Positions 49,675-59,305 of a DNA stretch of 64,000 nucleotides are shown here, piece by piece (the stretch's first letter is position 1; each line of letters begins with the position of its first letter). The DNA is from JBFHRE01 sp041746105 (GTDB taxonomy: Bacteria; Actinomycetota; Acidimicrobiia; Spongiisociales; ZC4RG35). The notes beneath the pieces were generated by a model. It was not told the DNA's origin. It ran no database searches and saw only the letters and a list, made by a program, of their open reading frames with translations. The stretch spans positions 1-64,000 of the forward strand of contig JBGTHP010000009.1 in the NCBI GenBank assembly GCA_041746105.1. Reading direction: 5' to 3'. The position numbers and the translations under genes are program-made.

Positions 49675-50454
49675 ATGGCAGTGATCGAGTCGACCCGGGG
49701 TGGATTGAGCCGTCTTTGGTCGGAGTACGTGACGACTTCGGTCGATGATCACCCTGCCGTGGCCGAACCCCATCGCGGTATCGAGACCACAGCCATATTG
49801 ACGGCATCCGCAGCAGCCCTGACCGGGTTGCATTTCACCAAGAACCCGGCGCCCCAATGGTGGCTGGGCGCATTCACCATCGGTGATGTCGAGTTGACGG
49901 CGCTGATCTGGTGGGGAGCGATGAACCTCTTCTGGTACGTCGTTCCTGCGCTGTTACTGATCCGCTTCTTCTTGCGCAGGCCGGTGGCCGAGTTCGGTCT
50001 CGAACCGAAGTCGTCATCGCGCCATCTCGGCCTCTACCTGCTCATGCTGGCCGTGATGATCCCGATCGTGGTGGGTGTGTCCTTCACGGACCACTTCCAG
50101 GCGGTTTACCCGTTCTACCGCCAGGCTCTCGTCGACGGTGTCACGTGGCGACTCGGGATTTGGTGGGCTGTGTACGCCATCCAATTCCTGTCGCTCGAGT
50201 TCTTCTTCCGCGGATTCATGGTCCATGGACTCAGGCCCCACCTCGGGTTTGCCTCGATCGCGGTGATGATGGTCCCCTACACGATGATCCATTTCGCGAA
50301 ACCACCGCTTGAAGCGACCGCAGCCATTTTCGCCGGGCTGATCCTGGGCGCGTTGAGCTTGCGCACACGCTCGATCTGGCTCGGGGCGATGCTCCACATA
50401 ACAGTGGCGGCCACGATGGATATCGCGGCACTCACCCATAGGGGCGCGTTTTGA
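49675..50454 (+). CDS. CPBP-family intramembrane protease
   Basis: A 259-residue membrane protein with seven to eight hydrophobic segments. The CPBP (Abi/Rce1-like) motifs are present: LEFFFRGFMVHGL for motif 1 (single Glu where most have Glu-Glu), MMVPYTMIHFAKPPLEATAA for motif 2, and AMLHITVAATMDIAAL for the last His. Such enzymes process prenylated proteins, bacteriocin leaders or membrane regulators. Its stop overlaps the next gene's TTG start. Confidence 0.8.
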   Translation: MAVIESTRGGLSRLWSEYVTTSVDDHPAVAEPHRGIETTAILTASAAALTGLHFTKNPAPQWWLGAFTIGDVELTALIWWGAMNLFWYVVPALLLIRFFLRRPVAEFGLEPKSSSRHLGLYLLMLAVMIPIVVGVSFTDHFQAVYPFYRQALVDGVTWRLGIWWAVYAIQFLSLEFFFRGFMVHGLRPHLGFASIAVMMVPYTMIHFAKPPLEATAAIFAGLILGALSLRTRSIWLGAMLHITVAATMDIAALTHRGAF

Positions 50455-51131
50455 ACGAGGAAACCCGCTTGCGCGAGGCGTTGGGACTGGGCGCGTTGTC
50501 GGCAGTGGTTGGCGGAGTCGCCACCATCCCGATGGCGATGGCCCCGCTCGGCGCCGCGGTTGCCGGGATCAACGGCTGTGTATGCGGATGGAAAGGTATC
50601 TACGACCTCGGTTCGAAGAGAGGCTGGTGGGATTGGCTTCGCGACTCGACCTGGGCGTTGCCGACGACGGCAGCCGGAATGCTCATGGTGGGACTCCAGT
50701 CGTTGCGCCCCGACTCCAACTACGTGGAGACACTCTCCCGGCGGCAGGGGCGAATCACATATGGGGGTGGTTGGCGATTCCGCAAGGGTTACGCCACGAC
50801 GGTGGGACCTGTGGTGATCAACGCATTTGATCGCCAGGTCATGAACCCCGACGACCCAAAATGGCAAAGCCGCTCGAACCTCGTCACCCGTCACGAACAT
50901 CAGCACGTCAACCAAGCTCGCCGCTACGGGCCTCTGTTTCCGATGCTCTACTCGTCGTGGTTGGCTACCGGGTTCATCCGGGCGCTGTGGTGGAAACTGC
51001 GTGGCGACAAGGCTTCGATCGCCAGCCTGATCATGACCTCATCGTATTTTCTGAATCCATTCGAAAGGGTTGCGTATCGAAAGGACGGCTACTGGCCGCC
51101 GAACGGCGCCCTCAGCCATCGAGTGCGATAG
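50451..51131 (+). CDS. Unknown membrane protein with HEHQH motif
   Basis: A 226-residue protein with an N-terminal glycine/alanine-rich hydrophobic part (GLGALSAVVGGVATIPMAMA, AAVAGINGCVCGWKGIYDLG) and a C-terminal soluble-looking part holding TRHEHQHVNQARRYGPLFPM. The HEHQH cluster looks like a metal site; similar HExxH-like strings occur in peptidases, but the spacing H-E-x-x-H is not clearly followed by a third ligand. TTG 50451 overlaps the CPBP stop, suggesting coupling. No family recognised. Confidence 0.55.
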   Translation: MNEETRLREALGLGALSAVVGGVATIPMAMAPLGAAVAGINGCVCGWKGIYDLGSKRGWWDWLRDSTWALPTTAAGMLMVGLQSLRPDSNYVETLSRRQGRITYGGGWRFRKGYATTVGPVVINAFDRQVMNPDDPKWQSRSNLVTRHEHQHVNQARRYGPLFPMLYSSWLATGFIRALWWKLRGDKASIASLIMTSSYFLNPFERVAYRKDGYWPPNGALSHRVR

Positions 51132-51167
51132 AGATCCTGACGTGGACGGGTCCACGTCCACCTCCGG

Positions 51168-53834
51168 CTACCAGCGAGTGAGCATCCAAACCTCGGGCTC
51201 TATTTGACCAGAGCCGGAGCCAACCTCGCCAAAAAGGGTGACAGAACGGGTCAGCTCGGCCCGCGACCGCTCTTCGTCACCCAAGAGGTGATACAGATCG
51301 GCCAGACGGCTGTGGAGCGCAGCCTGACGGTGCCGATCACCGGTCTGGACCGCCAACTCCAACGCCTGCAAGGTGAGCTCGATCGCCCCGGCGGCGTCGC
51401 CCGCTTCTTCGACCACCAATGACAGCGAGTGGACACTCGCGAGGCGCAGGATCGGGTCGCCGCCGGCCCGACGCACGCTCTCCTCCAGGAGCCCTCTGGC
51501 CTCGACTCGATCGGCGGCCAGAAGTCCCATCACATTCAAGGCCCTGGCGGCTTCTCGGTCGTCGTCCGCCGCGTCGACCGCATCGCGGGCGAGTTCGACT
51601 GCGCGCTCCCTCTCCCCGAGGCGGTCGACCAGCAGCGCCCAATCGGCCAGGAGGAACGACGGACTCGGATGCCGATCGTGAGCGATCCGAAAATGGCGCT
51701 CGGCCAGGTCCCAGCGACCGAGCCGCCGATGCACCTCGCCGATCAGATGCTCAACCTCAGGGTCGAAGTCGTCGGAGGCAGCCTTTTCCAGCTCCTGCAG
51801 AGCGGATCCGTATTCGCCCCGAAGCATCGCGATCTCTCCCAACCGCCGGTGAATGAAGACCCGGTGCGGATGGCCAAGCCCGAGCGCCGTCTGGTAATGC
51901 TCCGCTGCCAGATCGAACGCCGGCCGCGACAGCTCCGCCGCCTGCAGATGGAGGGAAGCGGCCAGCACATCATCGCCGGCGAGATGTGCATGACGAGCGG
52001 CGGTGGCAACGCCTCGCACGCTGGTGGCGTCGTCGGAGCCGATTAGTGAGGCCCTCCGATGGAGCAACCGCCGACGCGCCAGCGAGGTCTGTTCGTAGAC
52101 GCAAGCTCGCTGAATTTCATGCGGGAATACGACATGACCCGGCCGCTCCCTGAGGAATCCTCCCCCAACCAACGTCTCAATGGCATCGGTCAGCTCATCT
52201 TCGCTTCGCCCGGAGATCGCGCGTAGCCAATCGAGATCGACCGGACCGTCATCGATCGACGCCGCAGCCAGCACCTGGCGGGCGAGCTGGTCGAGCCGAT
52301 CAACCCTTGCCATCGGCGCCGCCTTCACCTGCTGGCCGCCCGGACCGTCCAGGTCGGCCACAAGAAACAAAGGGATACCGCCAGTGCGCCGCATGAGTTC
52401 TGCGGCGTCTTCCACGCCGAACCCGGCGGATCGAGCAAGCGCCACAGACTGCTCAGCCGTTAGCGGACCCAACTCGATCGTGGTCGCCGCAATCGACCGA
52501 ACCGCGGAGTCGGAAGGGACTTCGTTCCAACGCCCACACAAGACGAAAAGCGCGTCGTGTGCGGCGACACCGAGTGCAGCGGTGGCCAACGCCACCGCCG
52601 ACGGTTGGTCCAACCATTGGACGTCGTCGATCGCGACAGTGTTGTTGCGGCTCGCCTCGGCCAGAAAGGTGACAACCGCATCCAGCAGCCGCCGTTCGGC
52701 GGCCAATGGATCGAGCGCGCTGGATGCTCCGTCGACACCGAACTCGGGAACGACCCTCGACAACTCGATGGCAGCCCAATCCGGGATGTCGGGTTTGGCG
52801 TGGGACAACGAGGCTCGAGCCAGTTGGGCGATCACGCCGTAGGGAACGGCTCGTTCGGATTCATGCCCCCTGCCGGTCAGAACCGAACGTCGGTCGGCTT
52901 CTGCGAAAGCCTCGAGCAACGCCGACTTGCCGATGCCCATTTCGCCGGAGATGAAAACGCAGGTTCGGCCGGCTTGCGCAAGCACCTCCAACTCCGGCTG
53001 TCGGCCGATGAGGGCTGGCGCCCGCGCTGATTGAACGCGTTGCACGGGTGTCTTGACCACCCCCCGCATTCGAGGTAGGTCCTCGGAAAGAATCGCGTCC
53101 GCAAGGTCGATTGTCTCCTCCAACGGGGGGACACCGAGCTCGCGGTCGAGAACCCCCACGCATGAGCGATAGGCGGCCATTGCCGCCGACCGGTCACCCG
53201 CCCAGGCCAATGCCAGCATCAGCTGGCGGTGGGCGGCCTCGTCGAGTGGATCCAGTTCCAGCCGTCGGCGGGCGACCGACGCGGCAGTCGAAAAGTCACC
53301 GGCACCGGCGTGGGCGTTGGCCAATCTCTCGAGGAGGTCACGATGATTTCGGGAGTGTGTCTGCTGCAGCAACGTCAGCCATTGATCGAACTCGGGCGAG
53401 GCCGCGACCGTGAAGCCCTCCATGAAAGAACCCCGATGCAACGCGACCATCTCGGTGAGGGGAGCGATACAGCGGGAACAGGCAATCTGGCGGTCATGGT
53501 CGTGATCGATGATCAGCCCGGCCCCCTCCAGGTCGAGGACCACACCGTCCCGACTCAGACCGATCCGGAACCGATCCGACTCGATCCAGCGGTCATTCAA
53601 CGCGGTCCGCAGCGTCGACAGCGTTCGGCGAAGGGCACTGCGACCTTTGTCTGGGTCGGATTCTGGCCAAAACAGGGCGACGAGTTCGTCGCGGGTCGCG
53701 GCGACGACGGAGACCGCGAGATAGGCGAGCAGGGCGATTGCCTTGCGGGTGTCGACGACGATCGGCAGTCCATCCACCGCCACCAGCGGCGGGCCCAACA
53801 ATGAGATGTCCAGACGTGACGAATCGGAGGTCAT
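51168..53834 (-). CDS. BTAD-AAA-TPR transcriptional regulator (AfsR/SARP-like)
   Basis: An 888-residue regulator. Residues 5-100 are a winged-helix-like domain (LLGPPLVAVDGLPIVVDTRK), 100-245 the BTAD bacterial activation domain (FMEGFTVAASPEFDQWLTLL), 275-520 an ATPase with P-loop FISGEMGIGKSALLEAF and Walker B VAIDDVQWLDQPS, and 600-888 TPR repeats. AfsR-type proteins activate operons in response to a ligand or phosphorylation. ATG 53834 is preferred to the frame start at 53894. It is divergent from the three related membrane-protein genes, which it may control. Confidence 0.88.
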   Translation of the reverse strand: MTSDSSRLDISLLGPPLVAVDGLPIVVDTRKAIALLAYLAVSVVAATRDELVALFWPESDPDKGRSALRRTLSTLRTALNDRWIESDRFRIGLSRDGVVLDLEGAGLIIDHDHDRQIACSRCIAPLTEMVALHRGSFMEGFTVAASPEFDQWLTLLQQTHSRNHRDLLERLANAHAGAGDFSTAASVARRRLELDPLDEAAHRQLMLALAWAGDRSAAMAAYRSCVGVLDRELGVPPLEETIDLADAILSEDLPRMRGVVKTPVQRVQSARAPALIGRQPELEVLAQAGRTCVFISGEMGIGKSALLEAFAEADRRSVLTGRGHESERAVPYGVIAQLARASLSHAKPDIPDWAAIELSRVVPEFGVDGASSALDPLAAERRLLDAVVTFLAEASRNNTVAIDDVQWLDQPSAVALATAALGVAAHDALFVLCGRWNEVPSDSAVRSIAATTIELGPLTAEQSVALARSAGFGVEDAAELMRRTGGIPLFLVADLDGPGGQQVKAAPMARVDRLDQLARQVLAAASIDDGPVDLDWLRAISGRSEDELTDAIETLVGGGFLRERPGHVVFPHEIQRACVYEQTSLARRRLLHRRASLIGSDDATSVRGVATAARHAHLAGDDVLAASLHLQAAELSRPAFDLAAEHYQTALGLGHPHRVFIHRRLGEIAMLRGEYGSALQELEKAASDDFDPEVEHLIGEVHRRLGRWDLAERHFRIAHDRHPSPSFLLADWALLVDRLGERERAVELARDAVDAADDDREAARALNVMGLLAADRVEARGLLEESVRRAGGDPILRLASVHSLSLVVEEAGDAAGAIELTLQALELAVQTGDRHRQAALHSRLADLYHLLGDEERSRAELTRSVTLFGEVGSGSGQIEPEVWMLTRW

Positions 53835-53947
53835 ATCGAGATGCGTAACGGTACCCGATCTGGACGCCGCCGTGATCCGTAACGATGGCGTCACGACCGC
53901 TTGCGAGGCTTGGCAGGACGGAAGGCCTCCCCATTAGGTGCGAGCGT

Positions 53948-54397
53948 ATGCTCGATGCGAATCCTTCAACCGTCAGCAGCGAGATCGAAGCAGTGACTCC
54001 CACGACAGACGGCGCGGCGCCTCCGCCCGAAAACGACCTGGCGAATCGCCCACCCGTATGGGCTTGGATGTGGGCGCTCGTGGCGGGCACAATCCTCACG
54101 GGAGCCGGGTTGGTGGTCAGCATCATGGCCGGCTCGTTCCTGTGGGCAGACAACGTGAGCGGTGCCATCAACCTCGCCGTTGGACTCTTCGTGTGGTCAC
54201 GGCGACCGGAAGATGCACTGGGTCGAGTGTTGACCGCCATCGGATTGCTTGGTCCTGTGTCGTTGCTGGGAGCCGCCGCCGGCGGGTTCGTCGACGTAGA
54301 AACCCGCCTCCAACCGAGCGCTTGGGCAGGGAGAGTGGTCCAGCGAAGACTTGCACCGAGCGACGCCACAATCTGGACCGCTTTGAGATCTCGATGA
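53948..54397 (+). CDS. Short membrane protein, likely internally deleted paralogue of the next two genes
   Basis: A 149-residue protein with three hydrophobic segments (MWALVAGTILTGAGLVVSIM, AINLAVGLFVWSRRPEDALG, VLTAIGLLGPVSLLGAAAGG). It ends RLAPSDATIWTALRSR, which resembles the ends of the two following proteins (LRPTSTTIWIKEYGL and MQPQVQTVWIKP). So it keeps the N-terminal helices and the last ~15 residues but lacks the ~230 residues between. ATG 53948 has AGGTG 8 bases upstream. Its stop overlaps the next start (ATGA). Confidence 0.6.
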   Translation: MLDANPSTVSSEIEAVTPTTDGAAPPPENDLANRPPVWAWMWALVAGTILTGAGLVVSIMAGSFLWADNVSGAINLAVGLFVWSRRPEDALGRVLTAIGLLGPVSLLGAAAGGFVDVETRLQPSAWAGRVVQRRLAPSDATIWTALRSR

Positions 54398-55575
54398 CTG
54401 AGCCAGAACGCGTCCTTCGCCGTCCTCGAGGTCGAGCCGGCCGGCGGCTTGTCGGCCTAGCCGGACTGCTCCTGATCGGCCTCAACATCGCCATCGCCCT
54501 CTCCGCCGGGGGTTTGATGATCATGCTCGCGTGGCTGTGGGCAGTCCCGTTCTTTGGCCTGGGATGGTTCCTGTGGACGCGTTTTCCTGCGAACGCGGTC
54601 GGGCCGCTGCTCGCGATCGAGGGGGTTGCCGCGCTCGGAGCCGGAATAGGTCTTGCCTATGGGGCATACTCCTGGATCCCGGCCAGGCTGGCGCCGGCGG
54701 CGGCGCCGATCATCTTCACCAACGTCGCCCAGGCCCCGGCCGCGTACCTCCTGGTGATCGCGCTCCTGCGATTCCCGAATGGACGTCTCGTGACTCACCG
54801 CTGGCGAAAGGTGGAACTCGCGATCTATCTGCTTCTCGCCCTGAGCATCTTGCTCGGCTTCTTGGCCGCACCCGGCCATGGGCTCAATCATCCATTCGTC
54901 GGAGCCGATACCGCCCTGGCCGCCGCCGACCTGCTCCCGCAGCTGTTCATCGGCTTTCCCTTAAGTCTGATGGCGGTGGCAACGGCACTCACCCTCCGAT
55001 TCAGAGCCGGGGATCCGGTCGTCAGACTCCAGCTCAAATGGCTGCTCTTCGCAGTACTCATCTACCTCGGATTCCAGACGATCGGCCAGATCACGGCCCT
55101 GATTGGCGGCCGAGAAACCTGGTCGGAGTGGGGCGCGGTAGTGGACGGCGGGTTCGCCTCTCTGATCCCGTTCGCGATCGCGGCCGCAGTGGTGCGGTAC
55201 CGTCTCTACGAGATCGACCGGATCATCAGCCGGACTTTGAGCTACACGATCGTCGCCGTCGTCGTGGCCGTGGTCTATGCAGCACCTGTGATCTTCCTCC
55301 CCACCGTGGTAGGAGGAACCAGCGACCTGGTGGTGGCGATCGCCACGCTCACCGCCGCCGCAGCTTTCAATCCGGTTCGGAGGAGAATTCAGGCGGCGAT
55401 CGACCGCCGCTTCAACCGAGCCAAGTACGACACCGAACGCGAGATCGGACTGATCGGCACGCGTATCCGGGATCAGATCGCAACGGACGACCTGATCCAC
55501 GACGTGTCGGCAGCGCTCGACCGTACGCTCCGACCGACGTCGACCACCATCTGGATAAAGGAATACGGGCTGTGA
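54394..55575 (+). CDS. Multi-helix membrane protein with histidine-kinase-like input architecture
   Basis: A 393-residue protein with about nine to ten membrane segments followed by a soluble tail. The tail VVRYRLYEIDRIISRTLSYT, FNPVRRRIQAAIDRRFNRAK and LIHDVSAALDRTLRPTSTTI is the conserved segment that in many actinobacterial sensor kinases connects membrane helices to GAF or kinase domains, but no kinase domain follows here. It starts at ATG 54394, overlapping the previous stop, and ends overlapping the next start (GTGA). Function unknown; a membrane sensor without output domain is one reading. Confidence 0.72.
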   Translation: MTEPERVLRRPRGRAGRRLVGLAGLLLIGLNIAIALSAGGLMIMLAWLWAVPFFGLGWFLWTRFPANAVGPLLAIEGVAALGAGIGLAYGAYSWIPARLAPAAAPIIFTNVAQAPAAYLLVIALLRFPNGRLVTHRWRKVELAIYLLLALSILLGFLAAPGHGLNHPFVGADTALAAADLLPQLFIGFPLSLMAVATALTLRFRAGDPVVRLQLKWLLFAVLIYLGFQTIGQITALIGGRETWSEWGAVVDGGFASLIPFAIAAAVVRYRLYEIDRIISRTLSYTIVAVVVAVVYAAPVIFLPTVVGGTSDLVVAIATLTAAAAFNPVRRRIQAAIDRRFNRAKYDTEREIGLIGTRIRDQIATDDLIHDVSAALDRTLRPTSTTIWIKEYGL

Positions 55576-56723
55576 GCCGAATCGCGACAAGCATCCGCTG
55601 GGCAGGTCTGATCGCTCTGGTCGCGGCGACCGTGGCACTGCTACTGGTGCCACTGGCGGCGTCAAATGCCACAGCCTCCCCTGAGATGTTGGGAGGGAGC
55701 ATGGCGTTATGGTGGACCGTCGCCGGCCTCGTCGTCATGGCCAAGCGACCGTGGCACCAGGTGGGCTGGCTCCTAATCCTCATCGGCTTCGGCATCTCGA
55801 CGACGGGATGGGGTTCGGGTCCCGAGCCATATTCCGGAGTCGATGCCCACACTCTTGCATGGCTTGGCTGGGCCAACGCCTGGGGCGGCTACCTCACCTA
55901 TGCGGCGTTGGTAGCCCTGCTCATCGTATTCCCCGACGGTCAAACCGGCCGATCCGAGATCAGCCGTCGTTGGGGCCGGTTCGTCATCGCTTCAATGATG
56001 GCGATCGTTGTGCTCGCCATGGCCTCAGACCCGGTGGGAGGGGTGGATACTGCGTTTCCCGAGGCTGGCAATCCGCTTGGTCTGAGAATCATTCCGACAG
56101 CTGCCGTCGACGTTGGATTCATGCTTGCTTTCCTGGCAATCGCCGGTTCCGTTGTATGGATGTGGAGGCGAAGGGCCGGCGAATCGGGTGAATCCAGGAA
56201 CAGATACACGCTGCTCCTCTACTCATTCTCGCTGCTGATCATCTCTCTGCTGATCGGTGCCGCGCTGTCCGAAACTCTCGGCGATGCCGCCTGGTTTCCC
56301 GCGTTCATTCTGTGGTTCCTTGTACCCGTGGCGTTCTCGGTCGCCGTCGTCAGGCAGGGTCTCTACGGCATCGATCGTCTGGTCAGGCGAACGCTGAGTT
56401 ATGGCCTGGTTGCCGCAGTGATTTCGGCGATATACACGATCCCGATCCTTGTAATCCCTTCGATACTCGGAGAACCCTCCGATCTCGTCGTCGCCGGCGC
56501 CACACTGACGGCGGCGGCCGCCTTCAACCCGGTGCGCCGACGAATACAGCAGATTGTCGAACAACGATTCAACCGCTCCCGCTACGACAGTCAGCAGGAG
56601 GTCCAGGCGTTGGGCGAGCGGCTCAAAGCGCAGATGGACCTTTCCGGCGTCCAAACGGACCTGATTGGCGTGGTGGAACGGACGATGCAGCCACAGGTCC
56701 AGACGGTCTGGATCAAACCGTGA
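55572..56723 (+). CDS. Multi-helix membrane protein, paralogue of the preceding gene
   Basis: A 383-residue protein of the same design: about nine helices, then VVRQGLYGIDRLVRRTLSYG, FNPVRRRIQQIVEQRFNRSR and a tail ending TVWIKP. Shared segments such as LTAAAAFNPVRRRIQ are nearly identical to the gene upstream, showing tandem duplication. The start is GTG 55572, overlapping the previous stop by 4 bases. The longer open frame beginning at 54531 is a different reading of the upstream gene and not real before 55572. Confidence 0.72.
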   Translation: MSRIATSIRWAGLIALVAATVALLLVPLAASNATASPEMLGGSMALWWTVAGLVVMAKRPWHQVGWLLILIGFGISTTGWGSGPEPYSGVDAHTLAWLGWANAWGGYLTYAALVALLIVFPDGQTGRSEISRRWGRFVIASMMAIVVLAMASDPVGGVDTAFPEAGNPLGLRIIPTAAVDVGFMLAFLAIAGSVVWMWRRRAGESGESRNRYTLLLYSFSLLIISLLIGAALSETLGDAAWFPAFILWFLVPVAFSVAVVRQGLYGIDRLVRRTLSYGLVAAVISAIYTIPILVIPSILGEPSDLVVAGATLTAAAAFNPVRRRIQQIVEQRFNRSRYDSQQEVQALGERLKAQMDLSGVQTDLIGVVERTMQPQVQTVWIKP

Positions 56724-56880
56724 CCGATCTCAAGCATTCTTGTTGCCTAAACGCACATATTCGGTAACATTTACCAGGGAGTGAAGGGTTCTCGGGGGTG
56801 CGAGCGGGCAGCGGGCAGCGATCTGCCGACGGCGACGGCGTGGTCCGGGAACAGCAGGAGATAAGGCGGGAGAGCTGTTC

Positions 56881-58134
56881 ATGGTAATGAAGACACAGGT
56901 GGCGATCGTTGGCGGGGGACCTGCGGGTACGGCGAGTGCGATTTTTCTGGCAGATGCCGGGATCCAATCTCTGATCATCGAGAAGGAGTCTTTCCCGAGG
57001 TTTCACATCGGTGAATCGATGACCGGATGGGCGGCCGAGCGGTTGCGCAAGCTGGGGCTCGAAGAGCAAATGGTCGCTCACGGCTTCCCCATCAAATACG
57101 CCGGTAGCGTCTACGGCTCGAACGGGGCCGGGAAATTCGATGTTCCGGTGAGCGCCAGGGTTTCGGGTCAGGAGCGCCGGACCGTTCCCACCTGGCAAGT
57201 CAAACGATCGGTGTTCGACAAACTCCTTCTGGATACCGCGATCGAACGCGGCGCGAGCCACATGCTCGGCTCGGTCGGCAAACCCGATCTCGATGCAGAC
57301 GGCAAGATCGAGGCGCTGAACGTCCAATTACCCGATGGAACGCAGGAGCGGGTCGAGGCCGACGTGGTGATCGATGCCTCCGGTCGGAGCACCTGGCTGT
57401 CCAGTTCTGGTCTCACGGGTCCCAAGCTCAAAGGCAACTACTCAGGCCAAGTCGCCCTATACAGCCACGTGAAGGGGGCCATACGCAACCCTGGCGAGGA
57501 AGAAGGCAACACACTTCTTTTCTTCAAAGAGACCGACTACTGGTCATGGTTCATCCCGGTTGACCCCGAAACCGTGAGCATCGGCATTGTTGTCCCATCC
57601 GAATATTTCCGGACTCGGCGCGAAAAGAAAGACGTCTTCTTCAGACGCGAGCTGCTCGAGCTGAACCCCAATCTCACCGAGCGTGTCGGCGGAGTCGACA
57701 TCGGTGAAGTGACCGCTACCGCCAATTTTTCGTACTCGGTTCAGGACTTCACTGGCCCCAACTATCTGTGCGTTGGAGACGCCCACCGTTTCATCGATCC
57801 CTTCTTCTCGTTCGGAATCCACCTGGCGATGTCCGAAGCCGAGAAGGCCACAGAGACGATCGGGTGCTACCTCGCCTCCGACCGAACAGATCCGAAGCCA
57901 TTCTCCGGCTATCAGACCGTCTGTGACCGAGGGATGGATGTCCTGGAGGATCTGATCGACTCCTTCTGGGTAAACCCGCTCGGCTGGGGTTACATGCTCC
58001 ACTACACGCCGCTCGGATCAGACATGCTCGATATCCTCGGCGGAATGATCTATGAGGATACGGTCTCGGAGGGTCTGGCCACCATGCGAAGGATGAAAGC
58101 AAAATCATCCGATCTCGTTGCCGCCAACGCCTAA
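56881..58134 (+). CDS. Flavin-dependent halogenase (PltA-like)
   Basis: A 417-residue FADH2-dependent halogenase. The FAD loop is GGGPAG (residues 11-16), SFPRFHIGESMTGW follows, and the halogenase signature WSWFIP (residues 221-226) matches WxWxIP exactly. K72 in FPIKYAGSVYG is a good candidate for the catalytic lysine. The late motif VGDAHRFIDPFFSFGIHLAM is typical of carrier-bound substrate halogenases such as PltA rather than free-tryptophan enzymes. The start has GGGAG 8 bases upstream. The two genes downstream are a PltE-like dehydrogenase and a PltF-like ligase. Confidence 0.88.
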   Translation: MVMKTQVAIVGGGPAGTASAIFLADAGIQSLIIEKESFPRFHIGESMTGWAAERLRKLGLEEQMVAHGFPIKYAGSVYGSNGAGKFDVPVSARVSGQERRTVPTWQVKRSVFDKLLLDTAIERGASHMLGSVGKPDLDADGKIEALNVQLPDGTQERVEADVVIDASGRSTWLSSSGLTGPKLKGNYSGQVALYSHVKGAIRNPGEEEGNTLLFFKETDYWSWFIPVDPETVSIGIVVPSEYFRTRREKKDVFFRRELLELNPNLTERVGGVDIGEVTATANFSYSVQDFTGPNYLCVGDAHRFIDPFFSFGIHLAMSEAEKATETIGCYLASDRTDPKPFSGYQTVCDRGMDVLEDLIDSFWVNPLGWGYMLHYTPLGSDMLDILGGMIYEDTVSEGLATMRRMKAKSSDLVAANA

Positions 58135-58150
58135 ACCGGCCGGCTAACCC

Positions 58151-59305
58151 ATGGATTTTTCATTCAGCGAGGAGCAAGAGGACTTCCGAAGGGCAGTTCT
58201 CGCCTTTGCCGAGCGACATCTCACTGCGTCGGACGCAAATGACGACCTCGCCGGAACGTTTGATCGTGACGCGTGGAAGCACTGCGCCGAATTCGGGATC
58301 CAGGGGCTCCCGGTGCCGGAGGAATATGGCGGCCAAGGGGCCGATCCGATCACGATCGCGCTGGCGATGGAGGCATTGGGGTATGCATGCTCCGACAACG
58401 GCCTTCTCTTCTCGTTGGGTGCGCAGATGTGGTCATGTGAGATTCCCCTTGTCGGATTCGGGACAGAAGAGCAAAAATCGAGGTATCTCCCTGGCTTGTG
58501 CGACGGTTCGATAATCGGCGTACAGGGCATGACCGAACCGAACACAGGGTCGGATGCCTTTGCGATGACCACCCGAGCAGAGCTGGTTGGCGACGAGTAC
58601 GTACTCAACGGGGCCAAGACCTTCATCACCAATGCCCCGGTCGCCGACATCTTCATCGTGTTCGCCGTCACCGACCCCACCAAGGGGGCGTTCGGACTTT
58701 CGACCTTCCTGGTCCCTCCTGACGCCAAAGGCCTGACCGTCGGACGGCCGTTCGACAAAATGGGCCTCAGAACTTCGCCGATGAGCGAGCTCGCATTCGA
58801 CGACTGCCGGATTCCCGCCGCAAACCTCCTCGGCCCACTCGGTGCAGGGATGTCGATTTTCAACCACTCGATGGATTGGGAGAGATCCTTCATCCTCGCC
58901 AGCGCGGTCGGTTCGATGCAGCGGCAGCTCGAGAGATGTGTCGCGTATGCCAGGCAGCGGAAACAGTTCGGCAAGCCAATCGGCGCCTTCCAGGCCGTTT
59001 CCCATCGCATCGTCGACATGAAGGTGAGGTTGGAGAGCGCCAGGCTCCTCCTCTATCGACTCGCCTGGATGAAGGCCACCGGCAAGTCAACTTCCAGCGA
59101 ATCGGCCATGGTGAAGCTGGTACTGAGTGAGGCTTTCCTCCAATCCAGCCTCGACACGATCCAGGTCCACGGCGGATATGGCTACCTCAGAGAATCCGGA
59201 ATGGAGCGCGACATGCGCGATGCCGTCGCCGGCCGCATCTATTCGGGCACCTCCGACATCCAGCGCAACCTGATCGCCGCCTATCTTGGTTTGAGGGACA
59301 GATGA
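58151..59305 (+). CDS. Acyl-CoA dehydrogenase-fold flavoprotein (prolyl-carrier dehydrogenase-like, PltE/RedW type)
   Basis: A 384-residue acyl-CoA dehydrogenase-fold enzyme. FAD-site segments are GMTEPNTGSDAFAMTTRAEL and RKQFGKPIGAFQAVSHRIVD; the C-terminal loop is IYSGTSDIQRNLIAAYLG. At the usual catalytic Glu position of medium-chain enzymes there is S365, while E244 in MDWERSFIL sits where isovaleryl-CoA dehydrogenase keeps its base. PltE, RedW and similar enzymes that oxidise prolyl-S-carrier to pyrrolyl-S-carrier share that arrangement as I recall. It follows the halogenase by 16 bases and overlaps the ligase by 4. Confidence 0.85.
   Translation: MDFSFSEEQEDFRRAVLAFAERHLTASDANDDLAGTFDRDAWKHCAEFGIQGLPVPEEYGGQGADPITIALAMEALGYACSDNGLLFSLGAQMWSCEIPLVGFGTEEQKSRYLPGLCDGSIIGVQGMTEPNTGSDAFAMTTRAELVGDEYVLNGAKTFITNAPVADIFIVFAVTDPTKGAFGLSTFLVPPDAKGLTVGRPFDKMGLRTSPMSELAFDDCRIPAANLLGPLGAGMSIFNHSMDWERSFILASAVGSMQRQLERCVAYARQRKQFGKPIGAFQAVSHRIVDMKVRLESARLLLYRLAWMKATGKSTSSESAMVKLVLSEAFLQSSLDTIQVHGGYGYLRESGMERDMRDAVAGRIYSGTSDIQRNLIAAYLGLRDR

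Noticed and set aside
54531..56723. 730-codon single frame over two membrane genes
   Set aside because: Before 55572 it is an out-of-frame reading of the 393-residue gene; only its last part from GTG 55572 is real.
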